Counted from the first letter of the stretch, positions 49,344 to 58,440 are shown. The stretch is DNA of 64,000 nt from Crenothrix sp. D3 (GCA_002134785.1 MBQZ01000029.1:124001-188000); one strand, 5' to 3'. Numbers and translations: made by a program. The notes: generated by a model from the sequence alone, not told the origin.

Positions 49344-50806
49344 TCATTGACTCCTAATCTGAGATAGTGCATTAAATCACTGGCTAATAAGCCGCGTTCA
49401 CCGTTGGCTTGTGCGGCACAATCTGCGGCTTTGCCATGCTGATAAACGCCTTGTTGTGCAGCTTCTTGTAAAGTAAGACCTTGCGCGATTAAGCCCGCTA
49501 TTACACCTGTCAATACATCACCCATGCCACCTGAAGCCATGCCTGCATTGCCTGTATGTGAGACTGCCAAGGTGTCGCTACTGGCAATTAACGATCCTGC
49601 ACCTTTTAAAACAACTGTGCCTTGGTATTTTTCTTGCAGTGCGGAGACGGCGGCAAATCGGTCTTGTTGGATGTTTGCCGTTGAGCAGTTTAACAGTCGC
49701 GCGGCTTCGGCAGGATGTGGCGTTAAAATCCAGTTTGGATTGGCTACGGGCTTACGCGCCAGTAAATTCAAGGCATCAGCATCAATAATTAATGGTTTTT
49801 TCTGAGTTAATACGGCGGCTAATAATTCGATTGCCCAGTCACTTTGCCCCAAGCCTGTGCCGATAGCGATAACACTAGCTTTGGCTAATAAAGGCATTAG
49901 TTGTTCAGCCGTGTCTACGCCATGACACATGAGTTCTGGGCGGTTTAAATTCATCAAACTTGCGTGACTGCTGCGCGTTGCAATGCTCACTAAACCTGCA
50001 CCCACGCGCAATGCCGCTTCACCTGCTAAGCGTGCTGCACCTGAATAGCCTTGTTCGCCGCCGATAATTAACACATGACCATAATCGCCTTTATGCGTAC
50101 AACGTAAACGGCGTGGCAATAGTTGGTTGATAACACGCACCGACGAAACGCGTTGCGTTGCTAAAATTGGCTCAGGAATGGCTAATGTCGCATAGCAAAT
50201 AATTCCACAATAATCTGCTGCTTGCCCTGTAAATAAACCTTGGTGTAAAGCAATAAACGTCACGGTCACGTCAGCTTTAACGGCAACCCCCATGACATTG
50301 CCCGTATTACTGTCTAAACCTGAAGGCATATCCACTGCCAGCACAAAAGCGGGGCTTTGATTAATTGCGTCAATCGCGGCTGCATAATGACCTGTGACGG
50401 GTTTATTCAATCCAGAACCTAACAACGCATCAATAATTACGTCTGAATTTAAATCTAAATCCGCTTGGAAAGGCGTAATCATGCCTTGTGCAGCGACATA
50501 ATGCCAGTAAGCTGTCTGTGCATCACCTTTGAGTTTTTTGGGGTCGCCGACACTTACCACACATACCGATAATCCCGCTCTTAGCAATAAAGTGGCAACA
50601 ATATAACCATCACCTGCGTTATTACCCGACCCACAAAAGACTTCAAACGTCTGTGCGTTGGGATAATAGCGGATAATTTCTTGAAAAACCGCATACCCTG
50701 CGCGACTCATTAATTCAAAACTTTCGATACCGTGTTCTCGTATAGCGAGTTGCTCTAACTCTCTAATTTGCGCGTTACGGTAAAGATTAATCGGTAATGT
50801 TTGCAT
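49340..50806 (-). CDS. nnr: Bifunctional NAD(P)HX epimerase/dehydratase
   Basis: VFCGSGNNAGDGYI...LLPRRLRCTHKGDYGHVLIIGG...NAGMASGGMGDVLTGVIAG; start MQTLPINLYRNAQ at 50806. Confidence 0.95.
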   Translation of the reverse strand: MQTLPINLYRNAQIRELEQLAIREHGIESFELMSRAGYAVFQEIIRYYPNAQTFEVFCGSGNNAGDGYIVATLLLRAGLSVCVVSVGDPKKLKGDAQTAYWHYVAAQGMITPFQADLDLNSDVIIDALLGSGLNKPVTGHYAAAIDAINQSPAFVLAVDMPSGLDSNTGNVMGVAVKADVTVTFIALHQGLFTGQAADYCGIICYATLAIPEPILATQRVSSVRVINQLLPRRLRCTHKGDYGHVLIIGGEQGYSGAARLAGEAALRVGAGLVSIATRSSHASLMNLNRPELMCHGVDTAEQLMPLLAKASVIAIGTGLGQSDWAIELLAAVLTQKKPLIIDADALNLLARKPVANPNWILTPHPAEAARLLNCSTANIQQDRFAAVSALQEKYQGTVVLKGAGSLIASSDTLAVSHTGNAGMASGGMGDVLTGVIAGLIAQGLTLQEAAQQGVYQHGKAADCAAQANGERGLLASDLMHYLRLGVNE

Positions 50807-51759
50807 TATGTCACCTGCGTTAGTTTTGCTAGAGTGGCTAGTACCTCTGCTAATAAATCTGCTTGCCCTGTTTGAAAACACAGCGCGTCGGTTTCTTTGC
50901 GTAACCAAGTAAATTGTCGTTTTGCCAATTGCCGTGTGGCAATAATGGCGGTTTCAATGAGGGTGTCTTTATCAATGTCGCCTTGTAAATAAGACCACGC
51001 TTGCCGATAACCCACTGCGCGTATAGCAGGCATAGTTTCATTTAAATCCCCGCGTTGATAAAGTGCTTCGACTTCTGCCATAAAACCTTGCTCCATCATT
51101 GCCATAAATCGTTGAGCAATCACGCCGTGCAGAATTTTTCTATCTGACGGTGCGATAATCAGCTTAATCACTCGATAGGGCAGGGATTGTGCAGGTTCAG
51201 CGGTAAAAAATGAGCTTAATGATTTGCCGCTAATGGCATACACTTCTAAGGCACGCTGTACACGCTGTGGATCATTGGGGTGAATACGCGCAGCAGCTTC
51301 GGGATCAACCAATGCCAAACGTTGATGCAGTGCATTTTTCCCCAATTCTATTAAGTCTAGGTCAAGTTGCGCACGAATCGCGGAATCAGCGACAGGCAAC
51401 ACCGCTAAGCCATTGCTTAAGGCATTAAAATACAGCATTGTCCCACCGACTAAAATCGGCAGCTTACCGCGTTGGCTAATATCTGCCATCAGCGCGAGGG
51501 CTTTATTTCTAAACTGTCCTGTCGAAAAGCTGTCGCTAGGATCAATAATATCAATTAAATGATGAGGAATGCCTTGTCGTTCTGCGAGTGTTGGTTTTGC
51601 TGTGCCTATATCCATGTCTTTAAACACCAACGCAGAATCGACACTGATAATTTCACCATTCAGCGCGTGTGCCAGTTGTACCGCTAACGCGCTTTTACCT
51701 GACGCGGTAGGTCCCATTAGAAACAGGGCAGGGGGGAGATTTTGCATTGTCATCATCAT
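50806..51759 (-). CDS. miaA: tRNA dimethylallyltransferase
   Basis: LMGPTASGKSALAVQLA, ISVDSALVFKDMDIGTAKP, VGGTMLYFNAL. Confidence 0.97.
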   Translation of the reverse strand: MMMTMQNLPPALFLMGPTASGKSALAVQLAHALNGEIISVDSALVFKDMDIGTAKPTLAERQGIPHHLIDIIDPSDSFSTGQFRNKALALMADISQRGKLPILVGGTMLYFNALSNGLAVLPVADSAIRAQLDLDLIELGKNALHQRLALVDPEAAARIHPNDPQRVQRALEVYAISGKSLSSFFTAEPAQSLPYRVIKLIIAPSDRKILHGVIAQRFMAMMEQGFMAEVEALYQRGDLNETMPAIRAVGYRQAWSYLQGDIDKDTLIETAIIATRQLAKRQFTWLRKETDALCFQTGQADLLAEVLATLAKLTQVT

Positions 51760-51769
51760 TTAACTTAAT

Positions 51770-51842
51770 GTAGGGGCTTCCCTTGTGGATGCCCTATTAA
51801 AATATCGTTGATTAAAGAGTAACCACAAGGGATTACCCCTAC
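51770..51842. repeat. Dispersed GTAGGGGC repeat, copy D (symmetrical variant, overlaps mutL stop)
   Basis: GTAGGGGCTTCCCTTGTGGATGCCC...GTAACCACAAGGGATTACCCCTAC. Confidence 0.8.
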
Positions 51843-53635
51843 TGACCACGCAAGAAAAATTTATCCAATTCTTGCTTGGATAATTCGACCCAAGTGGGTC
51901 TACCGTGATTGCATTGACCACTGCGTTCGGTTTGTTCCATGTCACGGAGTAAGGCATTCATTTCGGTGATGGTCAAATGGCGACGCGCACGCACTGCGCC
52001 ATGACAGGCTATCGTTGCCAGTAGTTCATTGGCTTGCGTTTCTATGCGGGTACTCATGCCTTGGACATTAATATCTGTTAATACATCGGTAATCAAGCCA
52101 ACAACATCTGTTCCTGCGAACAGCGCGGGGCTAGCGCGTAACACGATGGTTTCCAGCCCTGAACGTGTTAGCTCAAAACCCAGCGATAGAAAAAAATCAG
52201 ACTGTTGTTCGACTAAGTCAGCTTCTGCGGAACTCACGGTAATTTTAATAGGCAGTAACAAGGGTTGACTCGGAATTTCACCGTGTTGATGTTGTTGCTT
52301 TAATCGCTCATAAATAACACGTTCATGAGCGGCGTGCGCATCAACTAATACCAAGCCATTAGCCGTTTCTGACAGAATATAAATATCATGCAAATGGGCA
52401 ATTGCAAAACCCAGCGGCGGGATAACTGACGGGGTTGCTGGCGGCACGACTAATTCGTCTTTCGTGTGTAAGGATGAATAAGCCTGTAAGGTTTCCGCGA
52501 CTGTAAACGGCAGTGACGATTGTTCGGTTGGACAATAAGCGGCGGCGGGTGTTGTTGCAGTTGGCATAGTGCTTTCTGCTGGGAACGGGGGTGCTACACG
52601 CTCATTGAGTGTGACGCTGTTGTTGCCAGAAGCAGGTCTTATTTGTGCCAAGGAACGATGCAAGGCACTGAATAGAAAATCATGTACTAAACGACCTTCT
52701 CGAAAGCGAATTTCTTGTTTAGTGGGATGCGCATTTACATCAACCAAGTTAGGGTCTAGGGTGAGGTATAAAACAAATAGCGAGTGTCGCCCAGAAAATA
52801 ATACATCTTGATAGGCTTGTTTAATGGCATGAGAGATTAGTTTGTCGCGTATTAAGCGACCATTCACATAAAAAAATTGCTTATCGGGTTGACTGCGCGA
52901 CAACGTTGGTAAACTCACCCAGCCTGTGAGTTGTAAATCTGAGGCGGCAACATCAATTTTTACGGCGTTATTGATAAACTCAACACCGCAAATTTCTGCC
53001 ACACGGTATTCTTGCTCAATTTCGCTAATCGCAGGTTTGAGCTTCAATATTTCTTTTTGATTATGTGTGAGCGTGAAGCCAATATGAAAACGACTCAACG
53101 CTAGTTTTTGTAATAACGATTCAATATGGGTAAATTCAGTTTTTTCAGTTTTTAAAAATTTACGGCGGGCAGGGGTGTTATAAAACAAATCACGTACTTC
53201 TACCGTTGTGCCTTGTGGATGTGGGTCAGGTTGTAAATCAAAAGCCTGTTCTGAGCCATCACCCCTGATGTGCCACGCACACTCAGTATCCGCAATGCGT
53301 GAAATCAGCGTTAATCTGGCCACTGAACTAATACTAGGCAACGCCTCGCCACGAAACCCCATGCTGGTAACGCAATCCAAGTCGGCTAAGCTGCTGATTT
53401 TACTGGTAGCATGACGTGATAACGCCAATGGTAAGTCTTCTTTAACAATGCCACAACCATCATCCCTGATTTTTATCAGCCGACTACCGCCTTGTTCTAT
53501 GTCAACTGTAATCTGTGTCGCACCCGCATCAAAACTATTTTCTAGCAATTCTTTGACCACGGCACACGGTCTTTCAACAACTTCACCTGCTGCAATTTGG
53601 TTAATTAGTTGGGAGGGCAGTAAGTGAATGCGCAT
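51839..53635 (-). CDS. mutL: DNA mismatch repair protein MutL
   Basis: LPSQLINQIAAGEVVERPCAVVKELLENSFDAGATQI, MGFRGEALPSI, C-terminal QCNHGRPTWVEL. Confidence 0.98.
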   Translation of the reverse strand: MRIHLLPSQLINQIAAGEVVERPCAVVKELLENSFDAGATQITVDIEQGGSRLIKIRDDGCGIVKEDLPLALSRHATSKISSLADLDCVTSMGFRGEALPSISSVARLTLISRIADTECAWHIRGDGSEQAFDLQPDPHPQGTTVEVRDLFYNTPARRKFLKTEKTEFTHIESLLQKLALSRFHIGFTLTHNQKEILKLKPAISEIEQEYRVAEICGVEFINNAVKIDVAASDLQLTGWVSLPTLSRSQPDKQFFYVNGRLIRDKLISHAIKQAYQDVLFSGRHSLFVLYLTLDPNLVDVNAHPTKQEIRFREGRLVHDFLFSALHRSLAQIRPASGNNSVTLNERVAPPFPAESTMPTATTPAAAYCPTEQSSLPFTVAETLQAYSSLHTKDELVVPPATPSVIPPLGFAIAHLHDIYILSETANGLVLVDAHAAHERVIYERLKQQHQHGEIPSQPLLLPIKITVSSAEADLVEQQSDFFLSLGFELTRSGLETIVLRASPALFAGTDVVGLITDVLTDINVQGMSTRIETQANELLATIACHGAVRARRHLTITEMNALLRDMEQTERSGQCNHGRPTWVELSKQELDKFFLRGQ

Positions 53636-53784
53636 AAACTAGCCTGAAGAAAAACTGAGTATTTTAACTGAGAAGTGCAAAGCGTAGCGTGACAAATTTA
53701 ACTTTCAGGGGACAATTACATTTAAAAACACTGGAAAATCGACTTTAGTCTTTAATGCGGTAGTTTCTTTATATCGAACTGAGG

Positions 53785-54360
53785 TTAGTTAGGCAATGGT
53801 GGGCAATTTGCTTCTGTGTCATAACCTAAGTAATAGTAATCAGACCAAATCAAGCTACTCTTGTAGGCTATTTTGCTCCATATACTGAATTGGATGCCCT
53901 CAGCGGTAGAGCAAGAGTAAAAAGTATCTTTTTGCCCATCTCTATTCAAGTCCAATAGTTTTTTTTCAGAGCGAGTATTGGCTTTGTCGCTATTGATTAC
54001 GCCAATACCTAATTCAATTGGTTTTTTAGACGATACCGTATAAAAATGGATTCCCTCTTTAAAATTTATTGGGCTACGCTCTTCACGCAAGGCATTACAT
54101 TCATCCCCATTACTGGCTTCTTTCATAATTTTTGCATGAGTAATTTGTTGTTTGTTATCCAGTTCAACAACGGTTAGCAGAGTACCGCTGGGTATGTGAG
54201 CGTCTTTAACTGCAAAACAATTGCCATGCAGCCAGCCAACAAAATTTTCAGGGTTTACCTTATTATCCAGTCCCTTGGATTGAACAGTCGAAGAGCAGCA
54301 AATAATGTAAATTGCTGATAATATATTGATTAGTAACACACATTTATGAGTAATCTTCAT
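53785..54360 (-). CDS. Hypothetical secreted protein, candidate T6SS immunity protein
   Basis: Start chosen at MKITHKCVLLINILSAIYIICCSSTVQSKG (signal peptide) with GGGGG RBS; directly downstream of the peptidase-like ORF. Confidence 0.55.
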   Translation of the reverse strand: MKITHKCVLLINILSAIYIICCSSTVQSKGLDNKVNPENFVGWLHGNCFAVKDAHIPSGTLLTVVELDNKQQITHAKIMKEASNGDECNALREERSPINFKEGIHFYTVSSKKPIELGIGVINSDKANTRSEKKLLDLNRDGQKDTFYSCSTAEGIQFSIWSKIAYKSSLIWSDYYYLGYDTEANCPPLPN

Positions 54361-54367
54361 GATTATT

Positions 54368-55147
54368 TTATCCCCCATTAACCGACCAATGTGGCGCATC
54401 AGTTGTGCGTTTTATCACATTGTAAGACGCACCTATCGTATGTAAAACCGTATTAGCGTTTACGTTCGCCATATAGATTACCGATACTTCAGTATTGTCT
54501 TTTTTCTTAACTTTAATCGTCCCAGTCCATGTGATGTCCATATCAATAGCTTTACCTGCTATATGATTACTGGTTAAAGAGGGGGCATCGGTACTTTGCG
54601 GAGGAACAGCTAATCCGAATCCAGTGACCATTTCGAGTGCCGCAGACTTACTCTTTTCGTCATCACCGTGATCCCATTCTATATCGACACCTGCCATTTT
54701 TTCGGCATCAGAAGCCTTACATTTACCTAGAGCTATTTTCCATGACCAATGAAACAGATAAGCACTTTTAGCACTTCTTTTGGTATTTCTAATTTTAACC
54801 GTTGCTCCAGCATCTTCTAATGCTTTAATAAAGGCTTCAGCATTGGCCTTAAATGCAGTGTTTAACTCACTCATTTTGCGGCTATTTTTGGCATTGTTTT
54901 CTACCCAAGTAACCCAATACGCACCACTTTTTATGGGTATAATGGGTGCCAAACCTTCTTGAAGTGCATTTTTTACATCTGCTACCAGTTTTTTTTCAGT
55001 GTCTGTCAGTTGTCTTTTACTTTTAACGGGTGTCAACGTATGTGTTCCAGATGTTTCTGGCGTGGGCATTCGTGTTCGGCTCAATGTGCCTTCATCAATG
55101 CCCTCGTCTGTCATAAAGCAAATAGGACCAGGTATTCTGCCTACCAT
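54368..55147 (-). CDS. Putative T6SS effector with M15-like (VanY/CwlK-type) peptidoglycan peptidase motifs
   Basis: N-terminal MVGRIPGPICFMTD; C-terminal SNHIAGKAIDMDI (HxxGxAxD) and DAPHWSVNG (DxPHW); near vgrG and PAAR. Confidence 0.6.
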   Translation of the reverse strand: MVGRIPGPICFMTDEGIDEGTLSRTRMPTPETSGTHTLTPVKSKRQLTDTEKKLVADVKNALQEGLAPIIPIKSGAYWVTWVENNAKNSRKMSELNTAFKANAEAFIKALEDAGATVKIRNTKRSAKSAYLFHWSWKIALGKCKASDAEKMAGVDIEWDHGDDEKSKSAALEMVTGFGLAVPPQSTDAPSLTSNHIAGKAIDMDITWTGTIKVKKKDNTEVSVIYMANVNANTVLHTIGASYNVIKRTTDAPHWSVNGG

Positions 55148-55211
55148 AATTATTACTCCATCAATTGAGCGGTGATTAGCAAATATATCTTAGCTTTGAA
55201 CGTAAACGATA

Positions 55212-55392
55212 TAGCTAAAGGGCGTTGGTGCATGAATAAAACACTTATCAATCAATATGTTACTTTGATTTTTTTGATGGAAAACGCTCGTTTTTTTACT
55301 ACATCAGAAATTCATGATAAACAATCTCTTTATTTTTCATGATTTTACATGATATTACATGACTTTATTTATGCACCAACGCCTAGCTAAAG
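55212..55392. mobile_element. MITE-like non-autonomous element (element proper 55221-55383) with 9-bp target duplication
   Basis: TIRs GGCGTTGGTGCATGAATAAA (55221-55240) and TTTATTTATGCACCAACGCC (55364-55383), 19/20 match; TAGCTAAAG duplicated at 55212-55220 and 55384-55392. Confidence 0.9.
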
Positions 55393-55401
55393 CACAATAA
55401 A

Positions 55402-55437
55402 ATGATGTAGGTGCGAATGAATTCGCACCTACATCAT
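55402..55437. repeat. Near-perfect long palindrome downstream of PAAR (possible terminator or REP-like repeat)
   Basis: ATGATGTAGGTGCGAAT-GA-ATTCGCACCTACATCAT, 17-bp perfect arms. Confidence 0.85.
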
Positions 55438-55471
55438 GCTTTAATCAATTTATAGTACGTTTACTATAGCG

Positions 55472-55765
55472 TTAACCACCAATCAACACCGTCGGCATTC
55501 CAATAACAATTGTACCGCCATGCGCCATCATATCGCCCATTCTGGCGGCGGGTAGTTTGCTAATTAACACCGTCATTGATCCTTTGGCAATGACATCAGG
55601 TGGTCCTACACACACTGCCATGTCGGTGACACGGGCAGCGGGTAAGCAGCCAATCAATACCGTAATTGCACACGGGGGCAGTATCGGACCACCAACGTGA
55701 GGTACAGGCCCAGTAAACATTGGGCAGACGTGCATATCTAATAGTCTTGCGGCGGGTTGTCCCAT
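55472..55765 (-). CDS. PAAR-domain T6SS spike-tip protein
   Basis: MGQPAARLLDMHVCPMFTGPVPHVGGPI..., LPAARVTDMAVCVGPPDVIAKGS...LPAARMGDMMAHGGTIVIGMPTVLIGG. Confidence 0.95.
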   Translation of the reverse strand: MGQPAARLLDMHVCPMFTGPVPHVGGPILPPCAITVLIGCLPAARVTDMAVCVGPPDVIAKGSMTVLISKLPAARMGDMMAHGGTIVIGMPTVLIGG

Positions 55766-55790
55766 GATGTTTCCTCCTTACTGTGAAGGG

Positions 55791-56387
55791 TTAAGGCGTG
55801 CTTTGTTGAACAGTACGACCATCGCCACCACTGGCGATATTGATACCTTGTTGCAAAAAAAGCTGGTATTTGTCACTTACTTTGTTCGCTTCGCCCTGAG
55901 TGGCAGCCAGCATAACTGCGCCTGTTACCGCTTTAGCATAGAGCTTTTTATCGGGTGGAATAACAGCTTCGGGTACGGGTGATATATCGTCACCACTCCA
56001 AAATGCGGCAATCGCAGCCCAACTGGCAGAGTTTTTATAGGCGGTGGCATCCGCTGCGGGCAGGGTTAATTTTCGATTGTCTTCCGTTGGCTTATAGACC
56101 CACGCTTCGGCAAGTTCGATGGCTTTGATTTCATTAGCAGGGGTTTTATCAGTCAATCCATTGCGAGCGCATAAACACGCCCACCATGTTGCTTCACGGT
56201 TAGGTAAGGCATAAGCTAAAAAACGCACGGCATCGGGGTACAATTTAAGTGCTATCAGTTGATGCAGATAATCCGCCGTTGTGGGGTTGTCTTGCAATAA
56301 TGTGATAGCTTGTTCGTCAAGCTCTAAGTCCTGACAAATGGCTAGTGCGTGGGTTGGTTTTATTTTGGTAAACGTTATTTCAGTCAT
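55791..56387 (-). CDS. Hypothetical T6SS accessory/adaptor protein between vgrG and PAAR
   Basis: 198 aa, helical, Trp/Ala rich, contiguous with vgrG and PAAR on the same strand; possibly DUF6931-like (from memory, unverified). Confidence 0.5.
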   Translation of the reverse strand: MTEITFTKIKPTHALAICQDLELDEQAITLLQDNPTTADYLHQLIALKLYPDAVRFLAYALPNREATWWACLCARNGLTDKTPANEIKAIELAEAWVYKPTEDNRKLTLPAADATAYKNSASWAAIAAFWSGDDISPVPEAVIPPDKKLYAKAVTGAVMLAATQGEANKVSDKYQLFLQQGINIASGGDGRTVQQSTP

Positions 56388-56400
56388 TATAAAGTCTCCA

Positions 56401-58440
56401 TTAGTTAATCATGGTAACGCCGCCTTTCAGCGTCAATACACCATCGCCTTTCACCGTCGTCAGTGGGCTTTTGGCCTCTAACATTGCCGATCCTTCTACA
56501 TTTACCATAATGCCTTTGATGGTAATGCCTGATTGCTCGATTTTGATACTGTTGGCACCGACTTTTAATTCGATAGAAACCATCGCTGTGACCGTGGCTT
56601 TGCCCGCATTAACGTCGAGCGTGTAATTACCCAAACTGACCTTAGTTGCACAATTACCTGTTTTAACATTTAACGTATCATTACCCGTATTGACATTGTT
56701 CACCCGATTACCTGTTTTAACATTCAAAGTGTTATTACCCGTATCGACATTGGTTTCACGATTACCTTTTTCGACCGTTAGCGTGTCATGCCCCATTTTT
56801 AAAGTCGTGGTACGGTTGTTGTAAATTTCTGTGGTTTGATTGCCTGCATCTTTTTTGACTAGCCCAATTTTTCGGGTCTCATTGTTTTCAATCACGCAAT
56901 TAAAATCTTTTTCGGCATGAACATAAACTTCTTCTGAACCCTTTTTATCTTCAAAACGCAGTTCATTAAAATTATCCGCAGTGCCTTCTTTAGAGCTGCG
57001 ACTTTTTAAACCGCTTTGGGTTTGATTGGCAGGTAAGGCGTAGGGCGGCATTTGATTGGCGTTGTAAACACTGCCTGTTATCAGTGGTCTATCGGGATTG
57101 CCTTCTAAAAAACTCACCACCACTTCTTGACCCATACGCGGCAACGAGACCCAACCCCATTGTTTACCTGCGATAGGCGTGGCAACGCGTATCCAACACG
57201 AGCTGGTTTCATTCTTTTTGCCATTTCTTTCCCAGTGAAACTGCACTTTGATACGCCCGTATTTATCTGTCCAAATTTCTTCGCCGCTTTTACCCACAAC
57301 GGTGGCGGTTTGCGGCCCTTGAACAAACGGCACGGGGCTTAAGCGTTGGGGACGAAATTGCTGGGTGGAGCGAATGGCCTTAAAACTGCATTCATATTGC
57401 GTTTCTCCCGTTGTGTTTGATCGATATTGGTTAGATACGATAAGAAAATTGGCAGCAATGACAATATGTTTGGTGTTTTCAGGGGCAATGTAATGATCTT
57501 TTAACGTAAATAACATTCCCGTAGTCAAGCCCATTGCATTACCTCTGCCCTGCATCACTTCATAATGGGTTTGTAATTCATTGAGTCGGATATTAGAGTA
57601 GGTCTCGCCAACGGCGGATTCAAAGTAATTACCAGGATAATCATATTGCTCACCTTCAGCATGACTATGCTGTTTTTTCTCGGTGAATTTAGTGACTAGA
57701 TTACTATTAGGTTTTTCAAAATCGTAATCGTTTAATACATAAGTGCCAGATTGGACTTGGTGAGCAGTCTGCCACTCAAAAATATGATCTTGTTTTCGCC
57801 GTGCTATATTTTCAGGTGGAAAATAAGGGATGGTTGCATAGTCTGCTATGGTTTGATAGGCATTGACAGAATCCGCAATGACCAGTGTATGCTTGGTTTT
57901 TTCGTGTTCAAAAAAATAGAAAATACCCTCTTCTTCCATTAAACGACTGACAAAATTAAAATCCGTTTCGCGGTATTGAACACAGTAGGTTCGGGGCTTA
58001 TAGCTGCTGGTTAGTTCTAGTTTAAAGTCACTAAAGCCATTGTCGCTGAAGACTTTTTTGATGATGTCAGGAACAGATTTTTCCTGAAAAATGCGGCAGT
58101 TACTGGTGCGCGTTAAAAACCATAACCACGGACGCAACACGGCACGGAACAAAAAACCATCGTCTGTCACACCGTGATGTCTAAATTGAGTCACTAGCCC
58201 ATGAAAATAGCGTATGCCGCCAGAGGGTAAGTCAAAGGCAATCGACATTGCTTGTCCAAGCACTTTATTGGTCGGAAAACCTGCGGTTACCATTGCCCTG
58301 TTGCTGTTGTCTATCAGTAGGTCTAGCTCATATTCAAACAGCCTACTCATTTCCTCACCGCCACTCATGCGGCTAAATAGCAGTATGTCTTTACCTAAAG
58401 GGGTCGTAACTTGAGCGAAACGATTATCTTGTGATGGCAT
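56401..58440 (-). CDS. vgrG: Type VI secretion system spike protein VgrG/TssI
   Basis: YCVQYRETDFNFVSRLMEEEGIFYFFEH, GEEIWTDKYGRIKVQFHWER, GWVSLPRMGQEVVVSFLEGNPDRPLITGSVYN, repetitive C-terminal needle. Confidence 0.96.
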   Translation of the reverse strand: MPSQDNRFAQVTTPLGKDILLFSRMSGGEEMSRLFEYELDLLIDNSNRAMVTAGFPTNKVLGQAMSIAFDLPSGGIRYFHGLVTQFRHHGVTDDGFLFRAVLRPWLWFLTRTSNCRIFQEKSVPDIIKKVFSDNGFSDFKLELTSSYKPRTYCVQYRETDFNFVSRLMEEEGIFYFFEHEKTKHTLVIADSVNAYQTIADYATIPYFPPENIARRKQDHIFEWQTAHQVQSGTYVLNDYDFEKPNSNLVTKFTEKKQHSHAEGEQYDYPGNYFESAVGETYSNIRLNELQTHYEVMQGRGNAMGLTTGMLFTLKDHYIAPENTKHIVIAANFLIVSNQYRSNTTGETQYECSFKAIRSTQQFRPQRLSPVPFVQGPQTATVVGKSGEEIWTDKYGRIKVQFHWERNGKKNETSSCWIRVATPIAGKQWGWVSLPRMGQEVVVSFLEGNPDRPLITGSVYNANQMPPYALPANQTQSGLKSRSSKEGTADNFNELRFEDKKGSEEVYVHAEKDFNCVIENNETRKIGLVKKDAGNQTTEIYNNRTTTLKMGHDTLTVEKGNRETNVDTGNNTLNVKTGNRVNNVNTGNDTLNVKTGNCATKVSLGNYTLDVNAGKATVTAMVSIELKVGANSIKIEQSGITIKGIMVNVEGSAMLEAKSPLTTVKGDGVLTLKGGVTMIN

